Shown here piece after piece: positions 7,783-13,927 of a stretch of 13,927 bases of DNA. The stretch is from an uncultured Porphyromonadaceae bacterium. GTDB lineage: Bacteria; Bacteroidota; Bacteroidia; Bacteroidales; Porphyromonadaceae. The number at the start of each line of letters is the position of its first letter. Position 1 is the stretch's first letter. A program made the translations under genes and the position numbers. The DNA lies in the NCBI GenBank assembly GCA_947253625.1, contig CAMYAB010000020.1, positions 1-13,927 on the forward strand. Direction: 5' to 3'. Below the pieces are notes generated by a model. It was given only the letters and a program-made list of their open reading frames with translations, ran no database searches and was not told the origin of the DNA.

Positions 7783-8966
7783 TGATGACTAGAAAGACGA
7801 CACTCCTACTTTTCCTCCTTTTCCTCTCCCTATCCGGTCTGGCACAGGAGAGACTTCTCCGGCGTGCCACCCCCGAGGAGATGGGGATGGATGGGCGCAT
7901 GCTGGCTCGGTGCGACAGTGTGATTACCACCGCCATAGCTGACTCGCTACTCCCGGGTGGCGTGCTAGCAGTGGTGCGGGAGGGAAAGATGGTTTACCTC
8001 AAAGCCTACGGTCACCGCAGTCTCACCCCTACCGTAGAGCCGATGACCGTCGAGACACTCTTTGATATGGCCTCCGTAACGAAGCCTATGGCAACCGGTA
8101 TCAGCATCATGCAACTCCTCGAAGAGGGACGTATCACACTACGCGACCGTGTCGCCGACTATCTCCCCGACTGGGACCCCAAGGATCCGATCCGGATCGG
8201 CCACCTACTGACCCACACCTCCGGCCTACCCCCCTACGCCACAGTCTCCGAAGTGCTCAAGCGGGGCGAAGCAACACCTCGTCGCGGTCTGGAGAAGCAT
8301 ATAGCCGAAGTGGCGCGACTTTACACACCGGACGAGGGACGGGTGACCTACAGTTGTCTCAACTTCATCACCCTACAGTACATCCTTGAGAAGGTCACGG
8401 GAGAAACGCTCAAGGACTACGTCACCGATCATATCTATCGTCCGATGGGACTACGTCACACCGGATATCTCCCCACCGGGAAGAACCTCCAAAACTGCGC
8501 ACCCACCGAGCTACAACCCGATGGTCTACCCCTGCGTGGGTCCGTCCACGACCCGATGGCACGGGTGCTCAATGGTGGCATATCAGGTAATGCGGGGCTC
8601 TTCTCCACCGCTGAGGAGATGGCTGCTCTTTGCACCATGCTCATGAATGGAGGACTCTGGCACGGCAAGCGCATCCTCAGACCCAATACCGTGCGAGTCT
8701 TCACCTCCCTCCACCCGGCGTTTCCCAACGACAGTGGTCGCACACCCGGCTTTGGCTCATTCCCCAATATCCGGGCAATGGGTGACCTACTCCACGAGGG
8801 GACCTACGGCCATACCGGCTACACCGGCACCTACATCAGCATAGACCCGGAGACGCATGTAGCCATCATCTGGCTCGCCAATCGGGTCCACCCGCACGAC
8901 AATACCTCCACCACACGACTCAATCAGGTGATCTCCAATATCGTCGCCTCATCAGTCCTAAAGTAG
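7782..8966 (+). CDS. Secreted beta-lactamase-fold serine hydrolase, AmiE/YbbE-like
   Basis: This 394-residue protein begins with a signal peptide (hydrophobic 8-20, likely cut after SGLA, leaving Gln), so it acts in the periplasm or outside. It then has a class C beta-lactamase/penicillin-binding fold: SxxK is S98-VTK101 in MASVTKPM, the block LLTHTSGLPPY spans 142-152, Y190-SC takes the place of YxN, and HTGYTGT (344-350) replaces KTG. Relatives often stand alone or are fused to GH3 enzymes. In Bacillus subtilis the related AmiE (YbbE) lies beside nagZ and namZ and removes peptides from muropeptides, which fits this context. An esterase or carboxypeptidase role is possible. The ATG at 7782 overlaps the murQ stop (TGATG). 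A GTG at 7779 and an ATG at 7785 are alternative starts. Eight bases separate it from the NamZ gene. Confidence 0.85.
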   Translation: MMTRKTTLLLFLLFLSLSGLAQERLLRRATPEEMGMDGRMLARCDSVITTAIADSLLPGGVLAVVREGKMVYLKAYGHRSLTPTVEPMTVETLFDMASVTKPMATGISIMQLLEEGRITLRDRVADYLPDWDPKDPIRIGHLLTHTSGLPPYATVSEVLKRGEATPRRGLEKHIAEVARLYTPDEGRVTYSCLNFITLQYILEKVTGETLKDYVTDHIYRPMGLRHTGYLPTGKNLQNCAPTELQPDGLPLRGSVHDPMARVLNGGISGNAGLFSTAEEMAALCTMLMNGGLWHGKRILRPNTVRVFTSLHPAFPNDSGRTPGFGSFPNIRAMGDLLHEGTYGHTGYTGTYISIDPETHVAIIWLANRVHPHDNTSTTRLNQVISNIVASSVLK

Positions 8967-8974
8967 CCCACACT

Positions 8975-10165
8975 ATGACACTCAGGCACAATCTCGCATC
9001 TCTGCTCCTCCTACTCCTTCCCCTCAGCGCCACAGCACAGCTACAGGTAGGCGCCGACAGGATGGATGAGATCGTCCGACTAACCGAGGGGAAAAGCGTA
9101 GGACTGGTCGCCAATCAAGCGGCGGTACAGACCGATCCGGCACATACCTTTCTCCTCGATGCCCTGATACAGAATGGCGTCGTGGTCAAGCGTCTCTTCT
9201 CTCCCGAGCATGGCTTCCGAGCCATGGCCGATGCCGGAGCCAAGGTGGACTCCGCCAAGGACCCGGTCTCCGGACTCCCTGTCATCTCCCTCTACGGCAA
9301 GCACCACAAGCCCACCGCAGAGGACTTTGCCGGGCTGGATATGATCCTCTTTGACCTACAGGATGTGGGGGTACGCTTTTTCACCTACATCAGCACCCTC
9401 TACTACGTAATGCAGACCTGCGCCGAAACCGGCACACCCATCCTCATCCTCGACCGCCCCAACCCCCACGATGCAGTAGACGGACCGGTGCTCAAGGATA
9501 GGGAGTACCGCTCCTTTGTCGGAATGTTCCCCATACCGGCTGTCCACGGGCTCACCATGGGCGAGCTGGGGCAGATGATCAATGGAGAGGGCTGGCTGGG
9601 CGACAACCTCACCGCCGACCTCACCGTCGTCTCCCTCCTCGGATGGAAGCATGGCGACCCCTACAGCCTGCCGGTCCGGCCGAGCCCCAACCTCCGGAGC
9701 GACCGCGCACTGCTCCTCTACCCCACGCTTTGTTTCATCGAGGGGACGTGCTGGAGCGAGGGCCGTGGCACGGAGCACCCCTTTGAGCAGACCGGCTACC
9801 CCGACAAACGCATGGGCACACATACCTTTACCCCACAGAGCATCGCCGGAGCGCACAACCCCAAACACGAGGGAAAAGTCTGCTACGGGCCCGACCTCAC
9901 AGGCTATACCATCAAGCCGGGGATCAACATCGAGATCCTCACCGACATAGCCACCCTCAGCAAGGCCGCCGGTGTCAGTCTGATCACCAGACCAAAGTTC
10001 TTTGACCTCCTTGCCGGAGGTTCCACGCTCCGCCGGCAGCTGGAGTCGGGCGTCTCACCGGAGGCGATCCGAGACTCCTGGCAGTCAGATCTCCAAAAGT
10101 ACATTTCCATGCGTGCTCGCTACCTCCTCTACCCCGACTGTCGCTACGATTGTAGCACTCGGTAA
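8975..10165 (+). CDS. namZ: Exo-beta-N-acetylmuramidase, NamZ type (DUF1343, GH171)
   Basis: This 396-residue secreted enzyme carries a clear signal peptide (hydrophobic 8-18, cut likely after SATA at residue 21, before Gln). The rest is the DUF1343/YbbC domain: VGLVANQAAV (42-51), RLFSPEHGFR (73-82) with E78 a candidate catalytic residue, LFDLQDVGVRFFTYISTLYY (125-144), LILDRPNP (157-164), PAVHGLTMGELG (188-199) and FIEGTCWSEGRGTEHPFEQ (254-272). NamZ of Bacillus subtilis and its Tannerella forsythia relative remove terminal MurNAc from the non-reducing end of peptidoglycan fragments. All major blocks are present, so activity is expected. The product, MurNAc, is what the upstream transporter, kinase and etherase consume. 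The serine hydrolase gene ends eight bases before this one. Confidence 0.92.
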   Translation: MTLRHNLASLLLLLLPLSATAQLQVGADRMDEIVRLTEGKSVGLVANQAAVQTDPAHTFLLDALIQNGVVVKRLFSPEHGFRAMADAGAKVDSAKDPVSGLPVISLYGKHHKPTAEDFAGLDMILFDLQDVGVRFFTYISTLYYVMQTCAETGTPILILDRPNPHDAVDGPVLKDREYRSFVGMFPIPAVHGLTMGELGQMINGEGWLGDNLTADLTVVSLLGWKHGDPYSLPVRPSPNLRSDRALLLYPTLCFIEGTCWSEGRGTEHPFEQTGYPDKRMGTHTFTPQSIAGAHNPKHEGKVCYGPDLTGYTIKPGINIEILTDIATLSKAAGVSLITRPKFFDLLAGGSTLRRQLESGVSPEAIRDSWQSDLQKYISMRARYLLYPDCRYDCSTR

Positions 10166-10188
10166 AAGATGTGGCAAGAGGACACGCT

Positions 10189-10196
10189 TATCTTTA
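10189..10196 (+). promoter_or_regulatory. Weak candidate -7 box before the SusC-like remnant
   Basis: TATCTTTA matches the Bacteroidota TAnnTTTG consensus at all but the last fixed position and lies about 20 bases before the SusC-like start codon. The 51-base gap between namZ and the remnant leaves room for an internal promoter, but I see no TTTG -33 element at the right distance. Confidence 0.2.
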
Positions 10197-10216
10197 ATTC
10201 TTCATCCCAAACTATT

Positions 10217-10699
10217 ATGAATGCAAAAACAGAGTTCTGTAGCAGACGGCATCAAAGCAGCCCCCTATTTCTCCTGGGCTTGCTGATTTGCCTCCTCCTG
10301 CTCCCCGCCACACTGTCTGCACAGTCGAGACTGACGGTCAAAGGTACCGTCACCGACGAAAACGACCAACCGTTCGTTAGTGCGACCGTCTCGGTAGTCG
10401 GTGTACCCAACAAGGGAGCCATCACCGACCCAAATGGACACTTTTCCATCACTGACGTGGCCTCCAACGCTACCCTACGCATCTCCTTCGTTGGGTACAC
10501 CTCCCAGGAGATCAAGATCAACGGGCGCACCAACCTCAAGATCAAACTCCTCCCCGACAGCGAACTCCTCAGCGAGGTCGTCGTAGTCGGCTATGGCACC
10601 CAAAAGAAAGAAAACCTCACTGGAGCCGTTGCCAGCATCGATGTTGACAAGACACTGAGCTGCTGTACAAATCTCAGACCGATCGGGCAACCAACATGA
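10217..10699 (+). pseudogene. SusC-like TonB-dependent transporter, N-terminal remnant
   Basis: Only the first part of a SusC-type outer-membrane transporter remains. It has a signal peptide (residues 1-35, long hydrophobic core 17-30, ending LSA before Gln), a carboxypeptidase-D-like plug-associated domain (VKGTVTDENDQPFVSATV to about residue 112), and the SusC-typical TonB box and plug start (SEVVVVGYGTQKKENLTGAV, then ASIDVDKTL). Normal homologues continue here into the plug and a beta-barrel of about 850-950 further residues. Instead the frame runs 13 codons into unrelated residues (SCCTNLRPIGQPT) and stops. That tail is the next gene's SusD sequence read in the wrong frame, so the pair is joined by a deletion or an assembly error near 10648-10660. 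The ATG at 10217 is preferred over one at 10169 because the signal peptide follows directly. The fragment cannot form a pore. Confidence 0.9.
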
Positions 10700-11964
10700 G
10701 GAAGATCTGTGCGGATCTGGAGTATGCGGCACAGCACGTACGTGTCAAGGACCTTTATCCCAAGCAAGAGGTAAACCGAGATGTCGTCTGTGCACGAGCA
10801 GCAGACCTGATGTTGTATGAGGGCTCGTGGCAGAAATACCACCAAAACAACCAAGCAGAAGCCAAGTTTTTCTTCGAAAAAGCCAAAGCCTTTGCCAAGA
10901 TGGTAATGGACACCAAGAAGTACAAGCTCTCCGAAAGCTATAGAGACCTCTTTACCTCCGAGGACCTGGCACTCAATCCGGAGATCATCATGTACCGCTC
11001 CTACATGGCCGGCAAGGTGACCCACTCTGTCATGTCCTTTGAGATAGAGCAACCTCAGGAAAACGCGCCCTCCAAGTCTCTGATAGAGAGCTTTAGGACA
11101 CTCAACGGACAAGCTTGGGGACAGGACGGCAACCCACAAAACTATGGTGACAAAGTCTTCACCAACGAGATGAAAGACCGTGACCCACGTATGGGCTACT
11201 GCCTCGACATCGAGGGACCACACTACAACCTAGTGGAGTCGAAATACTCCACCTCCGGCTACTTCAACCGGAAATACATCCGGACAGAGTACATCGGGAC
11301 CGCTCAGGGACAAAGTAGCACCAATACCACCGATGCTCCTGTGCTCCGCTATGCAGAGGTATTGCTCATATACGCAGAAGCATGTGCCGAGCTGGGCACC
11401 GTAGGAGGTCCTGCCATGACACAAGACGATATGGACAAGAGTATCAATACGATCCGTGATCGCAAGGATGTCATGATGCCCCACCTGCAGATCAGTGGAG
11501 ACAATGTCCTGGTCAATGGAGTCCAAGTGATGGATCCTCAGCGCACCCCGGAAGTAAGCCCACTCCTATGGGAAGTACGCAACGAGCGACGCATAGAGAT
11601 GGAGCACGAGGGTAAGCGCTACCTAGACCTCAAGCGCTGGAAAGAACTTTGGAGAGCCGACAGCAACAAAAACCCAAAACAAAACATGGGCGCTTGGGTG
11701 GACCGAACAGTGATCCTCAACTACCTGAAGACGGAAGCTGCGAAAAAGGCACCCCTCACTCCGGAAGATCTGAAAAAGATTGAGAAAAGCGTAAAAGAGG
11801 CCATACACACATTCGGTGATGGCGACCAAGGGTATTTGCAAGGTAATGTCAAGGACCTCCGAGTAGTGGAGGATAAGCACTACCTCGACCCACTACCCAT
11901 AGACCAGCTGAAGCTCTACAAAGACCACAAGGCTGTACTGAAGCAAAACCCCGGATGGGAATAA
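10648..11964 (+). pseudogene. SusD-like outer-membrane substrate-binding lipoprotein, 5'-truncated
   Basis: This is the C-terminal part of a SusD-family protein, the surface lipoprotein that caps a SusC transporter. The SusD frame opens after a stop at 10645-10647 and reads QDTELLYKSQTDRATNMRKI, then ADLEYAAQHV, a stretch found at about one third of the way into normal members. The first available ATG is at 10696 (422 residues). Downstream the sequence is intact: ALAL-type TPR helix region, APVLRYAEVLLIYAEACAEL near 213-232, VRNERRIEMEHEGKRYLDLKRWK near 295-317, and the usual end DPLPIDQL...LKQNPGW. The signal peptide, lipidation Cys and about 150 N-terminal residues are missing, so the product would stay in the cytoplasm and be useless. 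The intact partner presumably imported peptidoglycan fragments, given the neighbours. No other frameshift is seen. Confidence 0.88.
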
Positions 11965-12000
11965 TCAACGCCGGATAATAAGAAGTATTTTTTGACAAAG

Positions 12001-12053
12001 AGAGGGTGTGTCATGCTCTGCAATGCATGAGAGAGCACACCCCCTCTTTTTGG
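12001..12053 (+). terminator. Hairpin with T-tract between the SusD remnant and nagZ
   Basis: An outer stem pairs AGAGGGTGTG (12001-12010) with CACACCCCCTCT (12037-12046 region, two extra C), and an inner stem pairs TCATGC (12011-12016) with GCATGA (12025-12030). Five T follow at 12047-12051. It looks like an intrinsic terminator for the operon. It ends only about 15 bases before the nagZ start codon, so nagZ must depend on read-through, on processing, or on a promoter overlapping the hairpin. Confidence 0.65.
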
Positions 12054-12065
12054 ACACACTAGGAG

Positions 12066-13685
12066 ATGAAACTATTCAATAAAGCAGTACTACTCGCAAG
12101 CACACTCACCCTACTGACCGCAGGAGGATCATTGGCACAAGGGGTGGTGCCACTGATGATGAGGGATGCGGAGCGGGTGCGACAAGCGGAAGCGTATGCC
12201 GACCAATGGATGAGCCGGCTGACACCTAGGCAACGAGCCGCACAACTCATCATGCCGATGACCTGGCCCAAGGTAGACAAGGAGGGACTTGCCAACTGGC
12301 GCCGACAGGTGAAGGAGGCTGAGTTTGGCGGAGTCCTTTGGCAAAAAGGGGCACCGGAGGATGTGGTCCGCCTCGCCAACTATATGCGCCGTGAGGCCCG
12401 CATCCCCATGCTGGTCGCCATGGATGGAGAGTGGGGCCTCTCGATGCGCTTCTCCGGGACCATCAAGTGGCCACGCAATATCGTACTGGGAGCGGCGGAC
12501 GATGTCTCACTTGCCTATGCCTACGGCAGAGCCACAGCAGAGGAGGCCCGGCGGATAGGCATCCATGTAGACTTTGCCCCGGTTCTGGATGTCAACAGCA
12601 ACCCCCTCAACCCCGTCATTGGCACCCGTAGCTACGGATCCGAGGCAGACCTCGTGTCACGCCTGGGACTCGCCTACTCACTCGGGATGGAGACCGCCGG
12701 TCTCCTCTCCACAGCCAAGCACTTCCCGGGGCACGGAGACACCGCCACGGACTCCCACAAGACCCTGCCCGTAATCAACCGATTCAGAGATCAGCTGGAG
12801 ACAGTCGAGCTGGCCCCCTTTAGGAGCTACATCAGCCAAGGATTTGGAGGCATCATGGTGGGACACCTCAGCATCCCCGCACTAGGCACCGGCGAAAAGG
12901 CCACCAGTGCCACACCCTATGTGGTCACGACCCTCCTACAGGAGGAGATGGGCTTCAGAGGATTGATCTTCACCGACGGACTCGGGATGAAAGGCATCAT
13001 AGAGGGAGCCGGAGAGGACGGTGTGGCTGTCACCACCTTCTTGGCCGGGGCCGATATTTTGCTCGCCTCGGTAGATCCCTTCCAGGCACTAGACGAGATG
13101 GTTGCCGCCATGGAGAGTGGCAAAGTCTCCACAGCAGAGGTGGATAGACGGTGTCGCAAAGTACTCATCTGGAAGTACCTCCTCGGAGCCGACAGCCGAG
13201 AGCCAATCCCCACCAAAAACCTCTCCAAGGATCTAAACAGTGCCCCCTCGATCAAGCTCTGCCAAGACATCTACGATCGGGCCATGACCTTGGTCAAAAA
13301 CGACAATGGACTCCTCCCCCTGACCACCGATGCAGTCAGCCATATCGACTACAAAGCCGGAGTAACCCTCCCCAAGGAGACCGACCCAAAGACAACACTG
13401 ATCCTCACCATCTCCGACAGCGACACCACCTCCACCCCGGAGCTGATACAGCTACTCAGGGAGACCAAGAGTGTGCTGGTGTTTCGGACCAGCCCCTACG
13501 TAGCCCTAGGGTACGCCGAAGCGATGGCCGCCGCAGATGCCATAGTCTTTGCATACGACAGGAGCGACTATGCGGATCGAGCACTTGACAAGGTCCTAAA
13601 GGGCAAGCTACCCTTCCAAGGCAAGTTGCCGGTCGACCTCGCCCCCCACTACCATGCCGGCACAGGCCTCTCCACACTGAGATAG
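12066..13685 (+). CDS. nagZ: Secreted GH3 beta-N-acetylglucosaminidase, NagZ type
   Basis: This 539-residue glycoside hydrolase family 3 protein has a signal peptide (1-24, ending GSLA before Gln), so unlike enterobacterial NagZ it works in the periplasm or outside. Conserved blocks: QRAAQLIMPM (56-65), PMLVAMDGEWGLSMRF (114-129), VDFAPVLDVNSNPLNPVIGTRSYG (168-191 as positions), the NagZ-specific His/Asp loop KHFPGHGDTATDSH (218-231), and nucleophile D304 in IFTDGLGMKGI. The GH3 barrel ends near 375. A further 160 residues start with RAMTLVKNDNGLLPL and end with LPVDL, a shortened version of the second GH3 domain. It should release GlcNAc from non-reducing ends of muropeptides, alternating with NamZ. 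In several Bacteroidota a serine hydrolase is fused to this enzyme; here that activity is a separate gene. It overlaps no gene, and AGGAG directly abuts the ATG, too close for a normal ribosome site. Confidence 0.92.
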   Translation: MKLFNKAVLLASTLTLLTAGGSLAQGVVPLMMRDAERVRQAEAYADQWMSRLTPRQRAAQLIMPMTWPKVDKEGLANWRRQVKEAEFGGVLWQKGAPEDVVRLANYMRREARIPMLVAMDGEWGLSMRFSGTIKWPRNIVLGAADDVSLAYAYGRATAEEARRIGIHVDFAPVLDVNSNPLNPVIGTRSYGSEADLVSRLGLAYSLGMETAGLLSTAKHFPGHGDTATDSHKTLPVINRFRDQLETVELAPFRSYISQGFGGIMVGHLSIPALGTGEKATSATPYVVTTLLQEEMGFRGLIFTDGLGMKGIIEGAGEDGVAVTTFLAGADILLASVDPFQALDEMVAAMESGKVSTAEVDRRCRKVLIWKYLLGADSREPIPTKNLSKDLNSAPSIKLCQDIYDRAMTLVKNDNGLLPLTTDAVSHIDYKAGVTLPKETDPKTTLILTISDSDTTSTPELIQLLRETKSVLVFRTSPYVALGYAEAMAAADAIVFAYDRSDYADRALDKVLKGKLPFQGKLPVDLAPHYHAGTGLSTLR

Positions 13686-13710
13686 CAGTCACATAGAGAG
13701 ACCTCAATCA

Positions 13711-13753
13711 ATAGTCCCCTGCAGCCACATGCTGTAGGGGACTATCGTTTTTT
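13711..13753 (+). terminator. Strong intrinsic terminator after nagZ
   Basis: A 15-bp stem pairs ATAGTCCCCTGCAGC (13711-13725) with GCTGTAGGGGACTAT (13731-13745), with one G-T pair and a five-base CACAT loop, then CG and six T (13748-13753). It lies 26 bases after the nagZ stop and is a textbook end for the peptidoglycan-sugar transcription unit. Confidence 0.9.
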
Positions 13754-13779
13754 CGCACCCAAAGCCACCCCTGCCGGTG

Positions 13780-13795
13780 CACAATAGCACAATAG
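13780..13795. repeat. Tandem duplication of an 8-base unit
   Basis: CACAATAG occurs twice back to back (13780-13787 and 13788-13795) in non-coding sequence after the nagZ terminator. It is probably a slippage duplication. The surrounding stretch 13754-13885 has no gene; it also holds a small CGGGG/CCCCG hairpin (13849-13866). Confidence 0.6.
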
Positions 13796-13885
13796 CCAAA
13801 AGGCCGCCCAAATCCGGATGCCAACGGTCAGCGATCGGACGAAGAAGTCGGGGCGACAGCACCCCGCCAGGAGTCACCAATCGGT

Positions 13886-13915
13886 CGATCTGTTTTGCGA
13901 CCCCTAGCGGGGTCG
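13886..13915 (-). repeat. Right copy of inverted hairpin repeat
   Basis: Read on the - strand this is the same element as at 16-45: stem CGACCCC/GGGGTCG with a GCTA loop, then the tail CAAAACAGATCG pointing into the window. A 19-base core (reverse complement GGGGTCGCAAAACAGATCG) is identical to the left copy. The sequence inside the two copies shows no further similarity that I can see, so the conserved unit is about 30 bases. Confidence 0.8.
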
Positions 13916-13927
13916 TGGGGTGGTGGG

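Noticed and set aside
9356..9868. A 170-codon open frame on the - strand within namZ
   Set aside because: It is antisense to the conserved NamZ domain and shows no motif. It is a shadow frame.
1..13927. The window as a transposon bounded by terminal inverted repeats
   Set aside because: The repeats carry internal hairpins as dispersed intergenic repeats do, and there is no transposase, integrase or target duplication between or next to them. A repeat-limited contig explains the symmetry better.

Overview
The window looks like a chromosomal segment of a Bacteroidota bacterium, closest in style to the Porphyromonadaceae/Tannerellaceae. The clues are a SusC/SusD pair, secreted proteins with short signal peptides cut just before a Gln, promoter-like TAnnTTTG boxes, poor Shine-Dalgarno sites, and a murT-murK-murQ gene order like the one described in Tannerella forsythia. 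No rRNA, tRNA, CRISPR array or transposase is visible. The species is inferred, not shown.

Region 1 (about 1-2900) is a small cell-surface glycolipid or polysaccharide module. An LpxL/HtrB-type acyltransferase gene overlaps a Stealth-family (capsule-type) sugar-phosphate transferase gene on the + strand. A family 2 glycosyltransferase gene lies on the - strand, with stop codons facing those of the Stealth gene and one base between them.

Region 2 (about 2901-3500) is a long gene-free stretch. Its right half is strikingly AT-rich and carries a plausible Bacteroidota promoter and a short inverted repeat that could be an operator.

Region 3 (3501-13685) is a peptidoglycan-sugar scavenging locus, all on the + strand. 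In order it encodes a sodium:solute symporter, a NagX/MurT-like membrane protein, a BadF/MurK-type sugar kinase, MurQ etherase, a secreted beta-lactamase-fold serine hydrolase (AmiE/YbbE-like), a secreted NamZ-type exo-N-acetylmuramidase (DUF1343/GH171), a broken SusC/SusD pair, and a secreted NagZ-type GH3 N-acetylglucosaminidase. Inferred flow: peptidoglycan fragments enter the periplasm (normally through SusCD), the serine hydrolase trims them, NagZ and NamZ remove GlcNAc and MurNAc stepwise from non-reducing ends, MurNAc crosses the inner membrane, MurK makes MurNAc-6-P and MurQ converts it to GlcNAc-6-P plus D-lactate. The content parallels the Bacillus subtilis murQ-murR-murP-amiE-nagZ-namZ operon, with the phosphotransferase-system transporter replaced by a transporter plus kinase and no regulator present.

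The main anomaly is at about 10650. The first ~147 codons of a SusC-like TonB-dependent transporter are joined out of frame to a SusD-like gene that lacks its signal peptide and N-terminal part. About 3 kb of a normal susCD pair appears to be missing, through a real deletion or an assembly join. The two ends of the window carry the same 30-base hairpin element in inverted orientation (29/30 identical). This suggests a dispersed repeat at which an assembly contig would stop, or less likely the arms of a mobile segment.
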